A stretch of 64,000 nt of DNA from Phycisphaerales bacterium (lineage in GTDB: Bacteria; Planctomycetota; Phycisphaerae; Phycisphaerales; UBA1924), in the NCBI GenBank assembly GCA_905339235.1, contig CAJPFG010000003.1, forward strand, positions 1 through 64,000, written 5' to 3'. Both the position numbers and the translations under genes were made by a program. The notes under the pieces were generated by a model that was not told the origin of the DNA, searched no databases, and was given only the letters and a program-made list of their open reading frames with translations. This document shows positions 1-8,225 of this stretch, one piece after another. How positions within the stretch are numbered: position 1 is the stretch's first letter; every line of letters starts with the position of its first letter.

Positions 1-3000
1 GCAGGGTGGCCCGGTTGATCTGGATGAGCCGGTTCCAGGCGTCGTACTGGTAGGCGTAGGTCCCGTCGAAGAGGAGGTTGCCGGCCGCGTCGTAGCGCGG
101 CTGGTTGTCGGGCTGCGGCGCGCCGCCGATGGTGGTCTCGAGCAGGTCGTACTCGTCGCGCGCGTTGTAGCCGAAGTCGATGGCGACGTCGTTGGCCGGG
201 AAGTCGGTATTCCGCGAGACCCAGTTGCCGACAAGGTCGAGATTCCATGTGTCGATGGCGAGGGTCGAGCCGGGACCGGAGGCCGGGAAGTTCGTGAGGC
301 CGCATTCGGTCAGGCGGTTGAAGGCGTCGTAGTCATTGGCCTGATCCTGGTGGGTAGCGGAATTACCGCCGCCGGCGATGGGCGCGGGAGTGCGCACCGC
401 CGCGAGGCGGTTCCCGGCAAGGTCGTAGGTGTACTGGAACCGGGCCAGCGTGGCCGAACCGCCCGTCGCCTGCCTGTAGTGGAGGTCCTTCAGCCGCCCG
501 AACTGGTCCAGACCATGAAGGCCGATCGTGTTGTCCGACGGACTGTCGTCGAGCCCCAGATCGGCGAGAATCGCGCCGTTGGCCAGGTCGGTGCGAGCGC
601 GGCGGCCGGAGCCGACATAGGTGTATTGTGCCAGCAGCGTCGGATCAGGCGAAACAGCGGGCTCGCTGGTGACGGACGCGATGCGAGAGAGGATGTCCGA
701 CGCGGCCCCGGACTCGCCGTATCCCAGCGTGACCGTACGCGCCACGGTTTGGCCGTACCCCAGCGGATACGTCATTTCGTCAAGGCGCGTGCTCCCGGCC
801 CGGCCGTTGACCACGCTGGCGAACGAAACGTCCCATGAGTACTGGGTCTGCGGGCTGAATGCACCCGCCACTTCGCCGATGGACTGCACATCGGCCGTGA
901 GATTCCCGCGCAGATCGTGGACGAAGCGGGTGTGGCAGATCACATCCCCTTCAACCGACGCGCGTGAGTAAGCATCGACGGTGCGGTTCTCATCGTCGTA
1001 AATGTATTGGACGTAGCCGATGCGATCGACGGGCTCGCCCGAGTTGGCCAGGAGCATGGACTCGGGGTACTTGTCGCCGAACACCGCCGACAGCCCCGTG
1101 CCGTCGTAGTTGCCCACCTGGATCGAAGTGAGGCGGTCGAGGGCGTCGTACCCGTAGCGGAAGACCACGCCGCGGGAATCGATGCGCTCGGCGATGCGTC
1201 CCTTGAAGTCATAGCGCAGGGTGACGGAGGGATCGGCCGAGGGAAGGCCTGTGGACGGATCGGGGATGTGCATCTCGGCGACGTGCGCGCCGTGGCGCGA
1301 GATCGCGCGCGTGCTGGAGGGGTCCAGTCCGGTGTCGATGATGATGGCGCCGTTGTTGTTGGCCTGGTTGGCGCCGAAGAGGACCTTGGTTTTGCGGTCT
1401 GGCTCGGTTTCCGAGGCGTTGGCGTAGACCTCGCTCAGACGACCGAACTGGTAGACATAGGTCGTGACACGGATGTCGTTCTGGTTGCCGAAGGGGTTTT
1501 CGGTGACGGTGGCGACCTTGCCCGAGCCGGTGTAGGTGTAGCGGGTGTAGGTGTACTCGTTTATGTCGGCAACCTGAGGATCATCCTCCACGCGTTGGGT
1601 CGCGACGTACTCGAGTTCGCCCTTGAGGTTGTAGCGATTGACGGTGAGCGGGAAGCGCCCGGGCACGTCATGGCGCTCGATCGCGCCATCGGTGGGGGCG
1701 AGTTCTGGGCGGCTTGTCGAGGCATACCACGAGTAGGAGGTGGGGGGCGCCGTGGTCGTGTCGCTGACAAGTTCTGTGGGGCCGGGTGTCGATGTGCTGC
1801 CCATGTCGCTCCCGATCTCGGCGGAGGCGACGAGCCGCTTCTGGACGTCGTACCAGTTGAGGGTGGTCGAATGAACCGCGTTGGTGTGATCGAGTTCGTC
1901 GGCCGAGCCCTCGATAACGCGCTCCCAGCGGCGCGTCATCTGCACGTTGCTGTCGGCGTCGTAGGTGGTGTCCGTTCGTGCCACTTCGTAGTCGTAGGAA
2001 ACGACATTGTTGTCTACGGTCGGAAGGATCGTACTCGTGCTGATGGTGCGGCCCAGCGAATCGATGGTGGAGACCTGGGCCTCATCGCCGGGACCCTGAC
2101 TGAAGACGGTCGCGCCGCCGAAGCCGGTGTAGGTGTACTCGGCCTGATAGGGCGGTTCGCCCGTGTCGGTATAGGCCATGTCATAGGTTCGACGCTCGGT
2201 CACAGATCCGTCGGGCCCGTAGATGGACTCGGTGATTGAGAGCGGGCGCAGTGTCACCCCGGAGAGAATGTCACCCGCGGTGGGAACTTCATCGCCCGAG
2301 TAAGGATCCCGGGTGGCCGGGTGGAGCCCTTCGTCGATGTCGAGATCGCCCGCGCCGTACGTGACGACCAGCCGCGTTCGGTTGGAGTGGTCGAGATACG
2401 TGAGCGTGGTGAGCAGCCGCGGCCGCCCGTTCTGCCCGGCCTCGTCAAAAACGTCCGTGCTGACCGGCCGCATCCGCCAGTCGTACCCGGTGGCGGTCAG
2501 TTCTCCCTTGTCGTCGTCGGCCGACTCCGGCGACGCGTACGGCTTCAGGTGCCAGGAGTTCGTGAAGCCATCGTTCGATGTGTACTGCCAGGTCTTGGTG
2601 CGAGCCCTGGCATCGCTCTCGGAGTTGCCGTAGGCGTAGCGTGCGACGAGCACCAGATCGTTGTCGGAGGCGGGATCCGCGCTTGGCGCGTCAAGGACCT
2701 GCTGCTCTCCGGTGTGCTCCAACCAGTCCGCATCATCGGTGCCGACATAGCGGCGCAGGGCCTGGCCGAGGGCGTTCTTGATCGTGCGCGTGACCGTACC
2801 GTCCACCGCGAGTTCGCGGAAGACTTCGCCGAGGTCATTGACGGCAATCGAGCCCACGGGGCTCATCACGCCGTGAGCGTCGCGCTCGAAGAGGGTGGCG
2901 TCCGACAGGCGGCCGAAGCGGTCGGGGCGCATGACCTTGTCTGCGAGTTTGCGGAAGTACGGCTGGTCCTCCTGCGTCGGATCGGTAAGGAATGCAGCAA

Positions 3001-6000
3001 CATCGGGCGCGCCGCCTGAGTCCTGGAAGATGACGTTCCGCGTGCGGATGGGCTTCATGGGGAGGTTGCGCTGGATGCGCCGCCCCATCGGGTGGATCGC
3101 GGTGTACTCGCTGGAGTTGACCCACTCGATCTGCAGCGAGCCCTCGTTCAGCGGACGGAAGATCTCGCGGGGTGGTTCGGCGGTGGCGTAATCGAGCACT
3201 TGACCGGGCGCGCGCGGGACCCATTCACCTCCTGCTAGCTCAAGCTCGTTGAAGACATAATCGCGTCGGACTTTGGGAAGCTCAGCGCCACGAATGTCCC
3301 AGAGGTCCTCCTCCCAGTCCGGATCCTCATCGAGATCTTCCTGGAATCGCGGCTCGTCGATCCCTCCCGCCTGGAGCACGATCGAGCGACGCGACCATCG
3401 CCGGCTGTTGTAGCCATAGATATCCGACGGCCCAAAGCTGTCGTACTCGTAGTGGGAAAGCCAGTTAAGCGACGCGGTGGCGCCGATGCGGTACCAGCCC
3501 GAGGGCAGTTCATTCGAAGGAACCACCACATCGGGAAACAGGCTCTGGTGCGGGGATACCGCTGTGGCGCCCGGCTCGGCATCGAGCACGATGTTCAGCG
3601 GACGCCCGTCGCCGTCGTAGTCCGTGTAAGTCCAGATCATCGCCTCCCAAGGGTCAGTGCCCTGCCCCGGTGAGTCCGGGTTGAGCACCAAGCCGGTCCC
3701 AGACCACTTGGAGACCCCATTGTCCTCGTCGTTGATCTGCACGTTGACGGGGTAGTACCAGGATGAGCCGGGATACACCTGGCGCGGCGGATCAGTCTTG
3801 ATGACACGGAGGACGGCGCATTCAGAGAGTGGCTGATCGCCCACCGGCTCCTTTCGCACGGAGGTCCAGCGGCTCACCTGAAACTCGGCAGGATCAAGGG
3901 ATGGGATGGAACTGACCGATGGCCGCGACTGCTCGCTGGCGGCCGCGGTGAGCGGTATGACTTCGGCAATGACATCGCCGACGGAGTCATCGCCGTAGTA
4001 GACGTGTCGGATGAACTTTCGATCACCGTTCAGGCCGCGCCGGAGATCCTCCGAAATGAGTTGCACTCGCGAGGTCCACTCGGTGCCTTCCGGCGGGTTG
4101 TCTACGAAGTCGTAGGTGAACCCATGGATCAGGCCTTTGCTCGCCTGATCAACTTGAGGCACCGCGGACCAGCCGATGGAGTGGTGCTCGACCAGAATCG
4201 GTTGCTCCTTGAAAACGTCGGGGACCTCGACGCCAAGGACTTCGCCGAAGACGACAGCAGCCTTCTCGTAAATGTACTCCTCACCAATTCCGCCTCCGCT
4301 GACTTGCGCGCCATCCTCGCGGTATTCCCAGGTGCGGTCCTTGAGGATGTACCCCGCGGGGTTCATCTCCACCACCCGGCGGGAGGTTTGAAGAGGCTTG
4401 CGCACGAGGGAGTCCGTGGAGTAGACCTCGTTTGCCTCAAGGGCCTCGCGCGATGGAAACTCGTCGATGATGGCGATCCATCGAGTCTCGTCCATCGCGG
4501 GCGACTGTGCCCAAACCGAACTACCCGCTTTCGGAAGCGAATACCAGTTGTACGGTTGAACAAAGATGCTGCGGTTTGGACGCCACCCCGCCTGACTCCA
4601 CCAGATGTGCATGCCATCGGAACCCGGGTCTTCGGGGGCTGGAGAGTTCGAACCCGAGGGCATGACGATCGCGCGGTGAATCTGGAAGTGGCGTACCCGG
4701 CCCCCGTCGCGGATGCTCGCCCGATCGACCACATCGCCCCATGTGTCTGACACTGTGCGATCGTTGTCCACGGTCAGGAACCCGTTGGTGAACAGAGCGG
4801 TTGGAGGTGGGTCATTCGTATCTCCCGTCGGAACCCAGTAACGACCGGTTCCCACTCGACCCATTCGGCTCGATGCAAACCCGTTGAACTGGATTCCCGC
4901 GGGGCACTCAAACCCGTCGTCGGGCTCGGTTCCCGTGCCGTTGTTGCAGTAGTCAGCGTGTCGGAATTCCTCGGGAGATTGCGTCAGCAGCCAGTCCGCG
5001 ACCGTGTTTTCGGCGCAGATCTGCGAGTCCTTGTGCTCCTCTGCCCAGACCATCATTTGCGAGTATTCGTCCGGCAAGAAGACTCGCTCCAGCCAGGGGA
5101 ACTTGCCATCGCTGGCCACGGTCTCGCTCGCATGGCGCATGAACGTGTGGCGCTGGCGTTCGGTTCCGGAGACCACCGATCCGCTGGACGACAAATCACG
5201 AGAAGCAACCTCCGTGTGGATAAGAACGGGGGGAAAGAGAGGAACCCCGTGACCGGCGTCATCGGGCGGTTCAGGAACTTGCGTGAACCACTTCTCGCAT
5301 CGGAAGTGGTAACGCACGTGGTAGGACCAGTTCGCGGCGACTTCGGAGCCCGGATGGTCCTCGTTCCACTCATCGAGCGGCTCGATCGGGTTGGCGCCGT
5401 ATGGCAGATCGGTGCTGGGGATCGTGAGGCTCATCTGCTGGCGGTCCGTGTCGAATCCGATCACATCTCCTTCGAAGACGTAAATGCGGTCGATGGCGCT
5501 GGCCCCGAGGAGCGCGCGGATGTCAGGGTTGGCTGAAGCAAGAGCCTCGGGCCAGTCATCGCAGTTCTGGCCGGGGGGGTCGCACCAGGGCTCATCGGAG
5601 GGCGGGGCCGCACCGTTGGAGAACAGGCGGTGCGCGTAGAGGAGCGTCCACTTCACCTCGCTGCCGGCCTTGAGGTGGATGTAGTTAATCTGTCCCTTGC
5701 GCAGGCCGAGTTCCTGACACTCGACACAATCGGCGGTTTCACTGTTATCCATGCTGACCCGGCCAACGCGGGCGTAGTTGATCTCAGCGGAGTTGCCGTT
5801 GCGGTCCTCGATCTTGATGCAGATGCCGTAGTGAGGGACGCCGAAACCGGGATGCTGACCGAACACATACTGCCATCGCTCGCCGTTCTCATCCCACAGT
5901 GGCCTCTCGTGATAGGTACTCGCCGTGTCATAGATTGCAGGATCACCCGGATTGCCCTGCTCCCATCGCGAGTCCCATACCGTCGGCGGCACATCTTCGC

Positions 6001-7033
6001 GAATGGCGACAAAGGTGTACTTCACGGCTCCGTCATAGAGCCAAATCTCGTACTGGGTGGGGGGGCTGGCCCAGTGGGGCAGTTCGCCGGAAGACTCCCA
6101 TGTCCCGTTGTGCTTCATCCTCGCGCGGAATCTGGGCGGGGCCTCGTAGCCAATCTCATCCTCGCCCAGGTCAATCTGCTGGAAGGGGATGGATTGATGA
6201 GCATCCAGCACCAGCCAGCACGTGGTCGCTCGGCCACCCACTACGTCTGGTAGGGCCGAATCGATCAAGAGCACCGGATTCTCGCCGACCATCCAGCCGG
6301 TTCCTGCCCAGTCCCACCAACGGCCGGTGGTCGTCCATTGCCAATCGCACCCACCTCGCGAAGCCGCGCCTGCATCGAGTCCAGTCAAGGGGCGCTCCGC
6401 TGCCCTCGTTCGGGTCAGTCGAAATGTCGCCGAACCCACTGGGAGCTCGAGGTCGTTGACCTGTATCAGCGGCAACCCAGTAATCAGATCAATGGCCCCC
6501 CCAAGGGTTGGTCGGCCGGCGCCCTGCCAGCCGGTGGGCTCGCCCGCCGCACCGGCGGGAAGGAGTGGAAGCGACGTACCGCCAATGGTCGATGATGGGG
6601 AGAAGAAATCGCCGCTCGAAGGGAACGCAAACAGATTGAGGTTCATTCGAGTTCCGCGAGGAAGGGTGGTGGTCTCGTTAGTCGGCCAACCAAACGACAA
6701 AACCATTGGGGATTGCGCCCACTCCGATTCATTGGTGGTCATCGCATACCAGACCGCCGGCAGATAGTCATGCTTCTCCAGCAGCCATTCCGGGTTGTTC
6801 AGGTCGGGCGATATCGGCCACGTGCCGATGCGACCCCACGAGTACGCCCCTCCCTCTGGCGGCGGAGCGATCACGCCATACGTCATGGCGCAGGGGTCAC
6901 CCGCCCCGCCGGGCATTTGCGGTATCCAGGCTTCATACCCGCCGCATGCGGTCTGGCCCCTTGTCGTGGCATTCAGACACAGAGCGGACGCAAATGCGAC
7001 GGCGATGCTGATAAACGGGCGTGTGAGGCGCAC
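1..7033 (-). CDS. Giant secreted RHS/YD-repeat protein, N-terminal part
   Basis: One minus-strand frame stays open from a GTG at 7033 to the left edge, giving 2,344 codons. The C-terminus lies outside the window. GAGGAG sits just upstream of the GTG. Residues 1-30 form a signal peptide (basic start, hydrophobic core, cleavage near TRGQ-TA), so the protein is exported. At about residues 150-200, LITGLPLIQVNDLELPVG resembles the conserved segment that opens RHS cores. Residues about 1540 to the edge carry YD repeats such as YDALDRL, YDAFNRLTE and YQYDAWNRL, which in known family members build a hollow beta-cocoon. The middle part is rich in Trp and acidic residues and I do not recognise a domain. 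A variable C-terminal effector or an RHS-core autoprotease would lie beyond base 1. Role (toxin, adhesin or surface polymer) is not decided here. Confidence 0.9.
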   Translation of the reverse strand, partial: MRLTRPFISIAVAFASALCLNATTRGQTACGGYEAWIPQMPGGAGDPCAMTYGVIAPPPEGGAYSWGRIGTWPISPDLNNPEWLLEKHDYLPAVWYAMTTNESEWAQSPMVLSFGWPTNETTTLPRGTRMNLNLFAFPSSGDFFSPSSTIGGTSLPLLPAGAAGEPTGWQGAGRPTLGGAIDLITGLPLIQVNDLELPVGSATFRLTRTRAAERPLTGLDAGAASRGGCDWQWTTTGRWWDWAGTGWMVGENPVLLIDSALPDVVGGRATTCWLVLDAHQSIPFQQIDLGEDEIGYEAPPRFRARMKHNGTWESSGELPHWASPPTQYEIWLYDGAVKYTFVAIREDVPPTVWDSRWEQGNPGDPAIYDTASTYHERPLWDENGERWQYVFGQHPGFGVPHYGICIKIEDRNGNSAEINYARVGRVSMDNSETADCVECQELGLRKGQINYIHLKAGSEVKWTLLYAHRLFSNGAAPPSDEPWCDPPGQNCDDWPEALASANPDIRALLGASAIDRIYVFEGDVIGFDTDRQQMSLTIPSTDLPYGANPIEPLDEWNEDHPGSEVAANWSYHVRYHFRCEKWFTQVPEPPDDAGHGVPLFPPVLIHTEVASRDLSSSGSVVSGTERQRHTFMRHASETVASDGKFPWLERVFLPDEYSQMMVWAEEHKDSQICAENTVADWLLTQSPEEFRHADYCNNGTGTEPDDGFECPAGIQFNGFASSRMGRVGTGRYWVPTGDTNDPPPTALFTNGFLTVDNDRTVSDTWGDVVDRASIRDGGRVRHFQIHRAIVMPSGSNSPAPEDPGSDGMHIWWSQAGWRPNRSIFVQPYNWYSLPKAGSSVWAQSPAMDETRWIAIIDEFPSREALEANEVYSTDSLVRKPLQTSRRVVEMNPAGYILKDRTWEYREDGAQVSGGGIGEEYIYEKAAVVFGEVLGVEVPDVFKEQPILVEHHSIGWSAVPQVDQASKGLIHGFTYDFVDNPPEGTEWTSRVQLISEDLRRGLNGDRKFIRHVYYGDDSVGDVIAEVIPLTAAASEQSRPSVSSIPSLDPAEFQVSRWTSVRKEPVGDQPLSECAVLRVIKTDPPRQVYPGSSWYYPVNVQINDEDNGVSKWSGTGLVLNPDSPGQGTDPWEAMIWTYTDYDGDGRPLNIVLDAEPGATAVSPHQSLFPDVVVPSNELPSGWYRIGATASLNWLSHYEYDSFGPSDIYGYNSRRWSRRSIVLQAGGIDEPRFQEDLDEDPDWEEDLWDIRGAELPKVRRDYVFNELELAGGEWVPRAPGQVLDYATAEPPREIFRPLNEGSLQIEWVNSSEYTAIHPMGRRIQRNLPMKPIRTRNVIFQDSGGAPDVAAFLTDPTQEDQPYFRKLADKVMRPDRFGRLSDATLFERDAHGVMSPVGSIAVNDLGEVFRELAVDGTVTRTIKNALGQALRRYVGTDDADWLEHTGEQQVLDAPSADPASDNDLVLVARYAYGNSESDARARTKTWQYTSNDGFTNSWHLKPYASPESADDDKGELTATGYDWRMRPVSTDVFDEAGQNGRPRLLTTLTYLDHSNRTRLVVTYGAGDLDIDEGLHPATRDPYSGDEVPTAGDILSGVTLRPLSITESIYGPDGSVTERRTYDMAYTDTGEPPYQAEYTYTGFGGATVFSQGPGDEAQVSTIDSLGRTISTSTILPTVDNNVVSYDYEVARTDTTYDADSNVQMTRRWERVIEGSADELDHTNAVHSTTLNWYDVQKRLVASAEIGSDMGSTSTPGPTELVSDTTTAPPTSYSWYASTSRPELAPTDGAIERHDVPGRFPLTVNRYNLKGELEYVATQRVEDDPQVADINEYTYTRYTYTGSGKVATVTENPFGNQNDIRVTTYVYQFGRLSEVYANASETEPDRKTKVLFGANQANNNGAIIIDTGLDPSSTRAISRHGAHVAEMHIPDPSTGLPSADPSVTLRYDFKGRIAERIDSRGVVFRYGYDALDRLTSIQVGNYDGTGLSAVFGDKYPESMLLANSGEPVDRIGYVQYIYDDENRTVDAYSRASVEGDVICHTRFVHDLRGNLTADVQSIGEVAGAFSPQTQYSWDVSFASVVNGRAGSTRLDEMTYPLGYGQTVARTVTLGYGESGAASDILSRIASVTSEPAVSPDPTLLAQYTYVGSGRRARTDLANGAILADLGLDDSPSDNTIGLHGLDQFGRLKDLHYRQATGGSATLARFQYTYDLAGNRLAAVRTPAPIAGGGNSATHQDQANDYDAFNRLTECGLTNFPASGPGSTLAIDTWNLDLVGNWVSRNTDFPANDVAIDFGYNARDEYDLLETTIGGAPQPDNQPRYDAAGNLLFDGTYAYQYDAWNRLIQINRATL

Positions 7034-7651
7034 TGGAGTCTCCTCAGTTCATGCGATCTATAGATTTGTCGGCGCTTGGGCCTCGCCGGCTCCCGATTGA
7101 TCGGAGGCCAAGTAGACTCTGTCCAAGCTCCCCCCGCAACCCCCTCCACCCCAACCGTGCAAACATTTTCACCCTTGCGCACGATTTCAGCCTTCACACA
7201 CCGAAGTAGTAGATAGGGTGGCTGCTCATTCCGCAAGGCCTCTGGTCGATGTGTGCAGCATATTTCACGCTTGTGCCCCGCTCCAACCAGTTCCTGCATC
7301 GCGCTCGCATCACTCGCAACGCGCGCAAGCTCGGTCTGCCACTCGGTTTACCTCTGCGCTGCCGAGCTTCCCGCCCCGGGACTCGCCGCGCCGAGTTTTT
7401 CACGCTTGCGCACGATTTCGACTCTCCCAAACCGTTACCTGACACAAATCTGTGTGTACGTGCCTAACTCCTTGCTCTTTCGCCATTAACCATCCTTTAC
7501 GGACTTTCGTATCCCACGCATTTATGCCGCGAGCTTCGTTCCCTCCGCAACTTGCAATCCCAACGCCGATATGCAATATTGCCGCGCCTGCACATCGAGC
7601 CGGCGATGTGTGCTTCGGGGGGCTGTTTCCGGCCGCAGAGAGGAGATCACC
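7034..7651. promoter_or_regulatory. Divergent intergenic region with repeated operator-like motif
   Basis: This stretch separates the GTG start of the RHS gene from the regulator start at 7652. I see no convincing gene in it. It contains three copies of a motif with core CACSCTTGYGC (7167-7188, 7263-7276, 7398-7419). The first and third copies agree at 21 of 22 positions. A fourth, weaker copy lies upstream of gspD at 8151-8169. Each copy is preceded by a GTGC or GCGC element and a short AT-rich run, so the full unit is about 27 bp. Such spaced copies look like operators. That the adjacent regulator binds them is inference. Confidence 0.5.
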
Positions 7652-8077
7652 ATGGCGCCCCGACGATCAGGGAATCAGTCCGAACCCTCCAAACTCGAAC
7701 ACGCCATCGCCGCCGTGGCGCCGCAGATTCGCCGCGAACTCATGGTTCTGGTCGCGCAGCGGCCGCGGTGCATCCAGGATCTTGCCGCCCGGGTTGACCT
7801 TGACCGCACGCTGGTTTCCAAGCATTTGAACCTGCTCCGCAGCCGCGGCCTGCTTGGCATGACCCGCGACGGACACCGCCATGTCTATCACGTCAGCAAC
7901 ACCGCCGCCGTTGTGATGCTCGCCCGCGAAGCCATGCTGATCGTCAAGTGCCAGGAAGGCTGCGACGTAACCGTTCGTATGACCGAGTCACAGTTACGCC
8001 GCCTGCGGTTGTTCCCGTCCTCTCCCATCGCGAGACTCCCCGTCTCGCGGCTCGAGCCGATGGCCGACTGCGCGTAG
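7652..8077 (+). CDS. ArsR-type winged-helix transcriptional regulator
   Basis: The 141-residue product holds a winged-helix DNA-binding domain at about residues 15-80. The helix-turn-helix reads CIQDLAARVDLDRTLVSKHL, followed by a wing with DGHRHVYHVS. This matches the ArsR/SmtB fold. The usual ELCVCD metal site of ArsR is absent, but CQEGC at about residue 97 could be a thiol or metal sensor. I chose ATG 7652 because AGAGGAGATCACC precedes it at good spacing; the frame is open further upstream. The gene faces the secretion operon in the same direction and is divergent from the RHS gene. Its target is unknown, and the repeated motif around it is the obvious candidate. Confidence 0.75.
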   Translation: MAPRRSGNQSEPSKLEHAIAAVAPQIRRELMVLVAQRPRCIQDLAARVDLDRTLVSKHLNLLRSRGLLGMTRDGHRHVYHVSNTAAVVMLAREAMLIVKCQEGCDVTVRMTESQLRRLRLFPSSPIARLPVSRLEPMADCA

Positions 8078-8225
8078 GTACCAATGCAACTCGCCCCGCC
8101 GCGACCACGCAGGTCCGGTACGCCGCCCGCGGATTCAGAACTGTGCGATGTTTTGCACGCTTGCATCCGAACCGCCGCAAGCCGCCTCCACCTGTGATTC
8201 ACTGGCCTCCAAGAAAAGTACGCGA

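Noticed and set aside
350..6767. Several plus-strand open frames of 100-410 codons across the RHS region
   Set aside because: They are GC-driven shadows of the single minus-strand RHS frame, which has a signal peptide, ribosome site and YD repeats; the plus-strand translations show no family features.
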